This document shows, piece by piece, positions 1-8,996 of a stretch of 38,764 nucleotides of DNA (its first letter is position 1; every line of letters begins with the position of its first letter). The translations under genes and the position numbers were made by a program. The stretch is from Crenothrix polyspora (lineage in GTDB: Bacteria; Pseudomonadota; Gammaproteobacteria; Methylococcales; Methylomonadaceae): positions 1-38,764 of the forward strand of contig CAMDNJ010000012.1 in assembly GCA_945902915.1 (NCBI GenBank), read 5' to 3'. The notes beneath the pieces were generated by a model, which saw only the letters and a program-made list of their open reading frames with translations, was not told the DNA's origin and did no database searches.

Positions 1-64
1 GACCCTCATCCGGCCTACTGCGCACAGTTAATATGTTGAAGGTTGAGCTTTTGCTCAGCGTTTT

Positions 65-90
65 AAAACAGCTGAAGCTGTTTTACTCCA
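65..90. repeat. Short palindromic repeat AAAACAGCTGAAGCTGTTTTACTCCA (family A), first copy
   Basis: 9 bp palindromic arms; inverted copy at 15981-16006. Confidence 0.85.
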
Positions 91-112
91 AACACTTCGA
101 ATACTTGTGTAT

Positions 113-139
113 AACGATCACTAAGAGTCAGTGATCGTT
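113..139. terminator. Inverted repeat AACGATCACT-aagagtc-AGTGATCGTT just downstream of rfbB; possible terminator
   Basis: 10 bp perfect arms abutting the rfbB stop codon; no clear U-tract. Confidence 0.45.
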
Positions 140-1159
140 TTATGCCGTCGCTACTAACTTTTCTAAATACCACTGTATCGTCTTAACAATACCGGTCTCA
201 AAACTTTCATCGGCCTTCCAACCTAACTGCGTTTCAATTTTAGTGGCATCAATGGCGTAACGTAAATCATGCCCGGCACGATCTTCAACGAAACGTATCT
301 GATCTTTGTAGCTGCCTGCGACTTTAGGTTGTAAATCATCGAGAATTTCACAGACTTTATCAGCAATATAATTATTGTTGCGCTCATTACAGCCACCAAT
401 ATTATAAACTTCACCCACTGATCCCGTTTCGTAAACCAGCGCGATACCCTTGCAATGATCCAAGACATAAAGCCAATCACGTATATTGCTCCCATCGCCA
501 TAAATAGGAATATCTTCGCCCTTAATCGCTTTACGTATGATAGTTGGAATCAGCTTTTCGTTATGTTGTTTAGGACCATAATTATTCGAGCAATTGGTAA
601 TCAAAGTATTCATGCCATAGGTATGAAAATAACTACGAACAATCATATCACTGCCGGCTTTACTCGCAGAATAAGGTGAATTAGGCGCATAAGGTGTTTC
701 TTCGGTAAATAAACCGGTTTCTCCCAATGTGCCATAGACTTCATCTGTCGAAATATGATGAAAGCGACACTCTTCATAGCCTGACTTAAAGACAAAAGGC
801 TTATCCATCCAGTACTTATAAGCCACATCAATCAAGGTAAAAGTACCATTCACATTGGTCTGTATAAACACACCCGGATTTTTAATCGAGTTATCAACAT
901 GACTTTCTGCCGCAAAATGAATAACGCCACGAATATCATGCTCAGCAAACAACTGCTCTAGCAAATCGCGATCACAAATATCACCTTCAATGAAAGTATA
1001 GCGATCAGCGCCCTCTACTTCTTTAAGATTAGTTAAATTACCCGCATAAGTGAGTAAATCAAGATTTATAATTTTCGTTTCAGGATATTCTTCCAAGAAA
1101 TAAGGCACAAAATTACTGCCAATAAAACCCGCGCATCCAGTCACTAAGACTGCTTTCAT
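140..1159 (-). CDS. rfbB: dTDP-glucose 4,6-dehydratase
   Basis: MKAVLVTGCAGFIGSNFV NAD-binding motif, HFAAESHVDNSI, YSASKAGSDMIVRSY active-site motif; start placed at internal Met14 of the supplied ORF. Confidence 0.95.
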   Translation of the reverse strand: MKAVLVTGCAGFIGSNFVPYFLEEYPETKIINLDLLTYAGNLTNLKEVEGADRYTFIEGDICDRDLLEQLFAEHDIRGVIHFAAESHVDNSIKNPGVFIQTNVNGTFTLIDVAYKYWMDKPFVFKSGYEECRFHHISTDEVYGTLGETGLFTEETPYAPNSPYSASKAGSDMIVRSYFHTYGMNTLITNCSNNYGPKQHNEKLIPTIIRKAIKGEDIPIYGDGSNIRDWLYVLDHCKGIALVYETGSVGEVYNIGGCNERNNNYIADKVCEILDDLQPKVAGSYKDQIRFVEDRAGHDLRYAIDATKIETQLGWKADESFETGIVKTIQWYLEKLVATA

Positions 1160-2049
1160 AAAGAATCTCCTTTTGAGTATTTTATGTCTTCTAGACATTG
1201 AGGCAAACTATCCCTCCAATAAGGAATAGTCAGCTCAAAGGTATTTTTAATTTTAGCTTTATTCAACAAGCTGTAATGAGGTCGTTTTGCAGGCGTAGGA
1301 TAATCTTTAGTTTCTATAGGTTGTACTTTACATTTTATATGCGCCGCCCTAAAGATCGCTATTGCAAAGTCATACCAACTACAAACACCTTCATTACTAT
1401 AATGGTAAATTTCTGTGCCCTGTTGACTCTGCAATTGAGGGCTATCAATAATCATAAGTAGTACCAACGCTAAATCTTTAGCCGAGGTTGGCGTACCGAC
1501 TTGATCATAAATAACACTCAACTCCTTTCGTTCTTTACCTAAACGCACCATCGTCTTAACGAAGTTATTACCATAACAAGAATAGACCCATGAGGTGCGC
1601 ATAATGATTGAGCGATCTGGGTTAATAGCCAGCATAGCCAACTCACCCTCTAATTTAGACTGACCATAAACGCCTTGTGGACAGGTCGTATCGGTTTCTT
1701 GATAAGGCTTGCAACTATCACCAGCAAAGACATAATCGGTAGAAATATGTAGCATTGAAATACCTTGCTGCTTGGCAATTTCCGCTAAGGTTTGTACCGC
1801 CGTGGCATTAATAGCAAACGCCAAATCCGCTTCGATTTCAGCTTTGTCGACAGCCGTATAAGCCGCGCAATTGATAATGACATCAAAGGTTTTATTTGCA
1901 AACCAAGCGTTGATAGCAGCGGTATCACTCAAATCTAACTCGTGCCTAGTTATAAATGTGAATTCATTATTAGGAAAATAGCTACTTAATTCTCGCAACT
2001 CACTACCCAATTGCCCATTGGCACCTGTAACCAAGATTTGCTTAGCCAT
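1156..2049 (-). CDS. rfbD: dTDP-4-dehydrorhamnose reductase
   Basis: ILVTGANGQLGSEL, STDYVFAG, YGQSKLEGE motifs; overlaps the rfbB start by 4 nt; start at Met13 of the ORF. Confidence 0.94.
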   Translation of the reverse strand: MAKQILVTGANGQLGSELRELSSYFPNNEFTFITRHELDLSDTAAINAWFANKTFDVIINCAAYTAVDKAEIEADLAFAINATAVQTLAEIAKQQGISMLHISTDYVFAGDSCKPYQETDTTCPQGVYGQSKLEGELAMLAINPDRSIIMRTSWVYSCYGNNFVKTMVRLGKERKELSVIYDQVGTPTSAKDLALVLLMIIDSPQLQSQQGTEIYHYSNEGVCSWYDFAIAIFRAAHIKCKVQPIETKDYPTPAKRPHYSLLNKAKIKNTFELTIPYWRDSLPQCLEDIKYSKGDSL

Positions 2050-2614
2050 AAAGAACTTGTCCATACGCAAATAACTCGGCGTCATCCAGTTTTGGTTGCT
2101 GAGTATCTTTAACAGAAAGCTGTAAACGTTCTGGTGCTACCTGCCAATCGATAGCCAAAACCTGATCATTAAAGGCTAAACCTCTATCATGCTCAGGCGA
2201 ATAATACTGATCGACTTTATAAGCAAACACCGTGTCATCTTCTAGCACTACAAAACCATGAGCAAAACCCCGTGGCACCAACATCTGACGTTTGTTTTGC
2301 TCAGACAACTCAACACTAACATGCCGCCCGAAGGTAGGACTGCCGACTCTAATATCTACCGCAACATCCAGCACCTTACCTTTAATAACGCGCACTAACT
2401 TGGTTTGAGCGGCCGGTGCTAATTGATAATGCAAGCCTCTCAATACACCATAACTAGATTTGGACTCATTATCTTGAATGAAATTAATTTTAAAACCTAG
2501 AAACTCATCCAACTTATCTTGACGAAAGGTTTCTACAAAATAACCGCGCTCATCACCAAACAACTTAGGTTCAATAATAATAACTTCAGGTATCGCTGTT
2601 GATATGAATTGCAT
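2042..2614 (-). CDS. rfbC: dTDP-4-dehydrorhamnose 3,5-epimerase
   Basis: EPKLFGDERGYFVETFRQ, GVLRGLHYQ, PRGFAHGFVVLED motifs. Confidence 0.95.
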   Translation of the reverse strand: MQFISTAIPEVIIIEPKLFGDERGYFVETFRQDKLDEFLGFKINFIQDNESKSSYGVLRGLHYQLAPAAQTKLVRVIKGKVLDVAVDIRVGSPTFGRHVSVELSEQNKRQMLVPRGFAHGFVVLEDDTVFAYKVDQYYSPEHDRGLAFNDQVLAIDWQVAPERLQLSVKDTQQPKLDDAELFAYGQVLYG

Positions 2615-3501
2615 TAGACTTCCGCTCCTTCCTTAGCTCTACGCATTAAATACTGGCCGTATTGGTTTTTCAACAAGGGCTTTGCTAAGGCTATCAATTG
2701 AGTATTAGAAATATAACCCATCTCGTAAGCAATTTCTTCAATACAGGCAACCTTCAAACCCTGTCTATTTTCTATGGTCTGAATAAAGTTAGAAGCCTCT
2801 AACAAAGACTCATGCGTACCGGTATCTAACCAAGCAAAGCCTCTGCCCATCAGTTCGACTTTTAAATCACCTAGTTCTAAATAACTTTGATTAACCGTAG
2901 TAATTTCTAGCTCGCCACGATGTGACGGTTTGATGCTTTTGGCTATCTCAATCACGTTATTAGGATAAAAATATAAGCCGACTACCGCATAATTACTTTT
3001 AGGCGTAGCTGGTTTTTCTTCTATGCTCAATACATTACCCAGACTATCAAATTCTGCCACACCATACTGATCAGGATCTTTAACATGATAGCCAAACACC
3101 GTGGCTTTTTTATGCTCAGTCACATTAATAACCGATTGAGCCAACATTTCAACCAAACCATGACCATAAAAGATATTATCACCTAGCACCATGCAGACAT
3201 CATCAGTGCCAATAAACTCTTCGCCTAATATGAAAGCCTGAGCTAGACCATCAGGCGAGGGTTGCTCTTTATAACTAAATGACAAGCCTATATCAGAACC
3301 ATCACCCAATAACTCTTCAAAGCGAGGTAGGTCTTTAGGTGTAGAAATTATTAATATCTCGGTAATACCTGCCAGCATTAATACTGATAGCGGATAATAG
3401 ATCATGGGTTTGTCATATATTGGTGTTAACTGCTTACTTACACCTTTAGTAATCGGATACAGTCTAGTCCCACTACCACCTGCTAAAATAATACCTTTCA
3501 T
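2614..3501 (-). CDS. rfbA: Glucose-1-phosphate thymidylyltransferase
   Basis: [51 protein letters not shown]; start at Met22 of the ORF. Confidence 0.96.
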   Translation of the reverse strand: MKGIILAGGSGTRLYPITKGVSKQLTPIYDKPMIYYPLSVLMLAGITEILIISTPKDLPRFEELLGDGSDIGLSFSYKEQPSPDGLAQAFILGEEFIGTDDVCMVLGDNIFYGHGLVEMLAQSVINVTEHKKATVFGYHVKDPDQYGVAEFDSLGNVLSIEEKPATPKSNYAVVGLYFYPNNVIEIAKSIKPSHRGELEITTVNQSYLELGDLKVELMGRGFAWLDTGTHESLLEASNFIQTIENRQGLKVACIEEIAYEMGYISNTQLIALAKPLLKNQYGQYLMRRAKEGAEV

Positions 3502-3639
3502 ACACTGCTCCGTTAAAATACTGATCATTGTGGTTAATTTAACACATAATCTACTGGCTATCACTAACGGCAGCGTTTATTATTATGCTTAGTTTCTTCA
3601 AGGTCATGGTGACCTAACTCTAAAACCTGCTCCTTAACT

Positions 3640-4575
3640 ATGCATAGCCAAGCCTTTATCTTTGAACAAATACATATAGAAGTCGCGCGTAACGCCTCCG
3701 ATGATTTTAATTTATTTCACGATAAGCACAAATGGTTACAGATTACGCATAACCCCTTTAAAGGCCCGATTGTTCTCGGTTATCAACTCAATACTTTGCT
3801 TGAATATCAAATGCGCTTATACCGAGAAGTGCATCATGAAGATAAAGTAATAGCTGAAAACAACTTACGTTTTAGTAATTACCAGATCACTTTTGTCAAT
3901 GCTGTCCGCCCTAGAATGCCGGTCTACCTTGAGATAAAAAAAACCCTCATCAACACCATTCCCAATCTAACCATCGGCAATCGTATTGCCTTAAAATCGG
4001 AAGGCAAAGTCGTATTACTAGGTTTTAAAAAAGAAACCCAACAGCCTTTATTTTTAGCCGATACGCCGCTGCATGATTTACCCGATCTTAACGAGATAAC
4101 TGACCGCAGTATGGTTCCTGGTACAGACTACTTTTTAAAACGTAAATACATGAACAATGGTTCGGTTAAAAACTTTTTATCTGGATCGTTAGCAGAACAA
4201 TCTGATTATTTTGATGAACTGACTCATACCGCTCATTATCCTGAAATATTCGCTTGCAGCTTAACTTCTGGAGCTTTATTGGAGAAGGCACAAATAGAAA
4301 ACCATGACTTTAAGCTCAACCCCATGGTCTATACCTCACATGAAATATCAGTAGACCGACATCATTTAAGTAGCCTTAAAAATAATGATTGTCTACATAT
4401 ATTAGTTAAACAACTACCAGAGTCCTCAGAAAACACTTTAAACCAAACAAATATTAAACTCAGAACCTATCAATGTTATGGCTTGTTACAAAATAACGCC
4501 GTACTGTTCAGAATATCCATGAATCTTGTGCCTTTAGAAGAAATCCTTAAAAACATACGACAAGAGACTCAATAA
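3640..4575 (+). CDS. MaoC/hot-dog-fold dehydratase-like protein, function unknown
   Basis: N-terminal IEVARNASDDFNLFHDKHKW...NPFKGPIVLGYQLNTLLEYQ resembles the (D/N)-x-N-x-x-H...G(P/I)V hydratase motif region; second half less conserved. Confidence 0.55.
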   Translation: MHSQAFIFEQIHIEVARNASDDFNLFHDKHKWLQITHNPFKGPIVLGYQLNTLLEYQMRLYREVHHEDKVIAENNLRFSNYQITFVNAVRPRMPVYLEIKKTLINTIPNLTIGNRIALKSEGKVVLLGFKKETQQPLFLADTPLHDLPDLNEITDRSMVPGTDYFLKRKYMNNGSVKNFLSGSLAEQSDYFDELTHTAHYPEIFACSLTSGALLEKAQIENHDFKLNPMVYTSHEISVDRHHLSSLKNNDCLHILVKQLPESSENTLNQTNIKLRTYQCYGLLQNNAVLFRISMNLVPLEEILKNIRQETQ

Positions 4576-4620
4576 TCGCGCTACCAACTTTAGGCGTGGG
4601 AGCGAAAAAAACATCGTAGG

Positions 4621-4637
4621 GGCGTATGCAATACGCC
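4621..4637. repeat. Palindromic repeat GGCGTAT-GCA-ATACGCC (family B)
   Basis: Perfect 7 bp arms within GTAGGGGCGTATGCAATACGCCACTAC; related to the arms at 15756-15827. Confidence 0.7.
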
Positions 4638-4689
4638 ACTACTATCATCACCACAATATTATCGTTGTTGCGTGGGAATATAGAATATA

Positions 4690-5913
4690 TTAGGCGCTTA
4701 TTTTATCCAACTCGAACGCCGCATGTAAAGCTCTAACGGCTAACTCTAGGTATTTTTCATCGACGACGACCGAAATCTTTATTTCTGAAGTAGCAATCAT
4801 GCGGATATTAATACCTTCTTCTGCCAAGGTTTTAAACATCGTGCTTGCAATACCAGCATGAGAGCGCATTCCAACGCCGACTATAGACACTTTTACGATG
4901 GTATTATCGCCTGTTACTTTTCTGGCACCCAAATCTGCACAAGTTTGTTCCAGTATAGCCAGTGCGCGCTGATAATCTTTACGGTCTACCGTAAAAGTAA
5001 AGTCAGTGGTGGCATCATCAGCAATATTTTGGACTATCATATCTACTTCAATATTAGCCTCAGCAATAGGACCTAATATTTTATAAGCAATACCAGGCAG
5101 ATCAGGTACACCAGTAATGGTTAACTTTGCCTCATCGCGATTAAAGGCAATACCTGATATTAAAGCGCTTTCCATTTGTGTATCCTCGTAAGTAATAAGT
5201 GTGCCATTGCCTTCTTTAAAAGATGATAAGACGCGTAAAGCCACGTTATATTTGCCAGCAAACTCTACCGATCTAATTTGTAGAACTTTAGAACCTAAAC
5301 TGGCCATTTCCAGCATTTCTTCAAAGGTAATATGATCTAAACGCCGGGCTTTAGGCTCAACTCTAGGATCCGTCGTATAAACACCGTCAACATCGGTATA
5401 AATATGACACTCATCGGCTTTTAAGGCGGCAGCAATAGCTACCGCCGTGGTATCAGAACCACCACGACCTAAGGTGGTGATATTACCTAATTCATCGACA
5501 CCTTGAAAACCTGCGACGACCACCACTTTTCCAGCATCCAGATCCTTGCGGAGCTTGGCATCATCAATTTTACGGATACGCGCTTTAGTAAAACTGCTGT
5601 CGGTTAAGATCTTAACCTGTGCCCCCGTATATGAAATGGCTTCACAACCTAAGTCATGTAAGGCCATGGCCAACAGCGCCACCGTGACTTGTTCACCGGT
5701 GGAAATCAATACATCCATTTCCCGTTCAGTAGGCTGAGATTGCATTTGTTTGGCCAAAGCAATTAAGCGATTAGTTTCTCCGCTCATAGCCGATAAAACC
5801 ACGACCAGTTGATTACCCGAGTCCTGGGCTTTTTTGACTTTATCAGCGACTGCTTTAATGCGTTCAGCAGAACCTACTGAAGTACCACCAAATTTATAAA
5901 CTAAAAGGGCCAT
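4690..5913 (-). CDS. lysC: Aspartate kinase
   Basis: MALLVYKFGGTSVGSAERIK, GRGGSDTTAVAIAAAL, YTDVDGVYTTDPR, C-terminal ACT domains. Confidence 0.96.
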   Translation of the reverse strand: MALLVYKFGGTSVGSAERIKAVADKVKKAQDSGNQLVVVLSAMSGETNRLIALAKQMQSQPTEREMDVLISTGEQVTVALLAMALHDLGCEAISYTGAQVKILTDSSFTKARIRKIDDAKLRKDLDAGKVVVVAGFQGVDELGNITTLGRGGSDTTAVAIAAALKADECHIYTDVDGVYTTDPRVEPKARRLDHITFEEMLEMASLGSKVLQIRSVEFAGKYNVALRVLSSFKEGNGTLITYEDTQMESALISGIAFNRDEAKLTITGVPDLPGIAYKILGPIAEANIEVDMIVQNIADDATTDFTFTVDRKDYQRALAILEQTCADLGARKVTGDNTIVKVSIVGVGMRSHAGIASTMFKTLAEEGINIRMIATSEIKISVVVDEKYLELAVRALHAAFELDKISA

Positions 5914-6095
5914 CTTAAACCTGTGTTTTGTTAATTCTTAAGCTAGAAGTCAAAATTTAGCTGCTAGCAGGCTATGGTAAAAGGTTTTTGTGTTTATTTA
6001 AACTAATATCAAAAGAAATTGCTTTGATTTGTGGGTTACTAACTTAAGGTGGGGCAGATCTAGCTTAATCTTTCTTTTTTGTTATAGCTCTTTTA

Positions 6096-6184
6096 AGGGC
6101 AGGCAAAGGGCGAAAGGTTAAGATTAGCCCTTAGCCCTTAGCCCTTAGCCCTTAGCCTTTCGTCTTTCGTCTTTCGCCCTTAGC
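6096..6184. repeat. Heptamer tandem array (TTAGCCC)n followed by (TTTCGTC)n with inverted flank
   Basis: TTAGCCC x4 (6124-6151), degenerate unit, then TTTCGTC x2 + TTTCGCC (6058+100 to 6178, i.e. 6158-6178); upstream AAGGGCGAAAGG is its inverted counterpart. Confidence 0.9.
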
Positions 6185-6190
6185 TTGCTC

Positions 6191-6823
6191 TTAAACCATA
6201 GCCACACCTAAGCCACCCAAACCACAATAACCATTAGGGTTTTTGGCAAGATATTGTTGATGATAGCTTTCAGCATAATAAAACACCGGAGCCTTCATGA
6301 TCTCAGTGGTAATCAAGCCAAAACCTGCTGCAGTCAAGGCTTGCTGATAATCTACTTTTGAGGCTTGGGCCTCTATAAACTGTTGATCTGTAGATGTGTA
6401 AATACCTGAACGATATTGTGTACCCCTATCATTACCCTGCCCCATACCCTGAGTAGGATTATGAACTGTCCAAAACAAGTTCAATAGCTCGCGATAAGTA
6501 CACACGTCAGTATCAAACACAACCAGCACCACTTCATTATGTCCAGTCATGCCAGTACATACTTCATCATAAGTCGGATTAGGTGTGCTGCCGCCGCAGT
6601 AACCGACGGCAGTACTGACTACCCCAGAGTGCTGCCAAAACTTACGCTCTGCGCCCCAAAAACAACCTAGGCCAAAGACTGCTTGTTGTAAATGCTCAGC
6701 AAACGGCGGCGCTATAGGTTGGCCTGTAACAAAATGTTGATTATGAACAGGCATAGGTGTTTGCCGACCGGGTAAAGCTTGATCTGCAGTAGGTAAAGTG
6801 AGCTTTTTTGATGACAAAATCAT
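6191..6823 (-). CDS. msrA: Peptide methionine-S-sulfoxide reductase
   Basis: [14 protein letters not shown] catalytic motif, [42 protein letters not shown]. Confidence 0.95.
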   Translation of the reverse strand: MILSSKKLTLPTADQALPGRQTPMPVHNQHFVTGQPIAPPFAEHLQQAVFGLGCFWGAERKFWQHSGVVSTAVGYCGGSTPNPTYDEVCTGMTGHNEVVLVVFDTDVCTYRELLNLFWTVHNPTQGMGQGNDRGTQYRSGIYTSTDQQFIEAQASKVDYQQALTAAGFGLITTEIMKAPVFYYAESYHQQYLAKNPNGYCGLGGLGVAMV

Positions 6824-6919
6824 GACTTATGGTATTTTGTTGATAACAAGAGAGAATCCTAAGCCTTAGCTTACTGGAATTTTTATCATACACAAAGCAT
6901 AGGTTTTAATAGGAATAAC

Positions 6920-7789
6920 ATGACAGAACAAGATGTATTACGCCGATTTATTTTTGAAGACCTTGGTGTTCGAGGTACGTGGGTTAATTTAACGCAAAGC
7001 TGGCAAGCTGCAAAACTACATCAACAAGGTCCTGAGCTTGCACAACTGCAATTAGGCCAAGCCTTGGCGGCTGTGGTGATGCTATCGTCTACCATTAAGT
7101 TTAAAGGCTCTATGATCTTGCAAGCCCAAGGTGATGGTGATCTTAAAGCGTTGGTCGCTCAATCTACCGATGATCAAAAAATACGCGGCTTATTGCGGTG
7201 CGAAGCACACGTCCCAACCGGTACTTTAGAAGAGCAGTTTGGGCAAGGTCGCTTGGTATTAACCATAGAACCAGATGAGGGCAATCCTTATCAAGGTGTC
7301 GTGCCTTTACAAGGTAAGAATTTGGCTGCAGCAGTACAAACTTATTTTGAACAATCAGAACAACTGAACACTCGACTCTGGTTATTTGCCAATGAATCTT
7401 CTGCGACTGGACTATTAATACAAGAACTGCCAGCACAAAACGGTGAGTTTGAAGACTGGCAACGCATCGAGCTATTTGCCAACACACTCACCGAACAAGA
7501 AGCACTCAGCTTAGACTGCGAAGAACTCTTATATAAATTATTTAATGAAGAACATATACGCTTATTTGATGCCGAACCAGTAGCCTTTCAATGTGCTTGT
7601 TCTAAACACCGCATTGAAAGAACCTTACGCGCCTTGGGCAGAGAAGAATTAGAAAGCATCTTACTAGAATTTGGACAAATTGAGGTCGATTGTGAGTTTT
7701 GTAATAAACACTATATTTTTGACAGTGTTGATGTAGAAACTTTGCTCTGTCAAGATACACTATTAAAAAATTCTAAAACACAGCATTGA
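6920..7789 (+). CDS. hslO: Redox-regulated chaperone Hsp33
   Basis: RRFIFEDLGVRGTWV N-terminus; C-terminal zinc-binding CACS...CEFC cysteines. Confidence 0.95.
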   Translation: MTEQDVLRRFIFEDLGVRGTWVNLTQSWQAAKLHQQGPELAQLQLGQALAAVVMLSSTIKFKGSMILQAQGDGDLKALVAQSTDDQKIRGLLRCEAHVPTGTLEEQFGQGRLVLTIEPDEGNPYQGVVPLQGKNLAAAVQTYFEQSEQLNTRLWLFANESSATGLLIQELPAQNGEFEDWQRIELFANTLTEQEALSLDCEELLYKLFNEEHIRLFDAEPVAFQCACSKHRIERTLRALGREELESILLEFGQIEVDCEFCNKHYIFDSVDVETLLCQDTLLKNSKTQH

Positions 7790-8215
7790 TTGCCGTCATA
7801 TTTTCCAAGATAAGATTGTTTACTCTGAAGGTCCGCGCTAATCATTTTAAACTGCCAACTTACGCGTTGATACAGGCTTCCAGTGCCTAGATTAGTAATC
7901 TGATAAACTTTGACTCACACGTATATCAATGGCGAGAGCGACCATCAAAGCCCGCCCTTTCACTACTATTCAAGGAATATCGTATTGCCTTGCTTTGATA
8001 TCATCAAAGCATCAACACTAAAACATATGCGCTAGCGCATGACCTGTCATGTTAAATATAAACTTAAGTTCTGATCAATTAACGCACATCGCCCCCACTG
8101 CTTAGGTTTTTAATTCTCATCTTGCCATATAAATCTAAGCCTTTAATAGCAATACATCAAGACTATTTTTGATCAAGAAACTCTTAGTTAAATAAAAGAA
8201 ACGACACGAACACTC

Positions 8216-8243
8216 TTGACATTAAACGATAAATCTTTATATT
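8216..8243 (+). promoter_or_regulatory. Candidate sigma70 promoter TTGACA-N16-TATATT
   Basis: -35 TTGACA at 8216-8221 and -10-like TATATT at 8238-8243, about 60 nt upstream of the FN3 gene. Confidence 0.5.
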
Positions 8244-8300
8244 TAAGCTAACGCTAAAGAACTGTCGATATATTTTAAACACCTTCAATGGAGCACACCT

Positions 8301-8945
8301 ATGTTAGCAAAACTATTTACTACCTTTGAGCGCCTGAGCGAAGCAGAATTACAAGCTAAAACCTGCGCCATAATCTCTGCTCTTACAGATAATCCTCATT
8401 TTCCAGAACCTTGGTTGCCTCAATTACAAACATTAGCGCAAATAACTGCTGCCTATAACACCTATCATGACGCTTACCATGAAGGTTTGTCAGACGAAAG
8501 TTCAAAAATAAACTTGCGTAATACCGCAAGAACAACCTTAACGGATTATCTTAAAAAATTAGCACTTTATCTTGAAATAGTCGCCGAAGATAATGCCATT
8601 ATACTTGCTAGTTCTGGCTACAGCTTACGTAGTGATAGTGTGCAATGCTGTCGCAATAATCCACTTCCTGCACCCAGCAATATAAAAGTAACTCATGGCT
8701 TAAAAAAAGGCAGCCTAAATATTCGAGCTAATCCTATACAAGGTGCCGGTAGTTATGAAATACAGACTGCTCAAGTTGACCCCAATATAGAAAACAATTG
8801 GCGTCATCAACTGACTTCTTTGAGTTGTTCCCATATTGTTTTGGAAGGACTAATACCAGCACGGACTTATTGGTTAAGACTAAGGGCTATTAGTCGACTA
8901 GGGACTGGTGTTTGGACTGAACCATACATGATTATTATTGATTAA
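8301..8945 (+). CDS. Small fibronectin type III domain protein
   Basis: C-terminal half PAPSNIKVTHG...GSYEIQTA...LEGLIPARTYWLRLRAISRLGTGVWTEP is FN3-like; N-terminal half helical; no signal peptide seen. Confidence 0.7.
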   Translation: MLAKLFTTFERLSEAELQAKTCAIISALTDNPHFPEPWLPQLQTLAQITAAYNTYHDAYHEGLSDESSKINLRNTARTTLTDYLKKLALYLEIVAEDNAIILASSGYSLRSDSVQCCRNNPLPAPSNIKVTHGLKKGSLNIRANPIQGAGSYEIQTAQVDPNIENNWRHQLTSLSCSHIVLEGLIPARTYWLRLRAISRLGTGVWTEPYMIIID

Positions 8946-8996
8946 CTCTATTATTGCTTTAATAGTGCAACAATTAACGAGTTGTTTATTTTATCT

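Noticed and set aside
223-501. ORF on minus strand inside rfbB
   Set aside because: Out-of-frame shadow of a well-supported gene; no recognisable domain.
6124-6178. CRISPR or telomere-like array
   Set aside because: Units are 7 nt, contiguous and without spacers; a simple tandem repeat, and short.
7164-7487. 107 aa minus-strand ORF antisense to hslO
   Set aside because: Lies wholly within hslO; no independent support.
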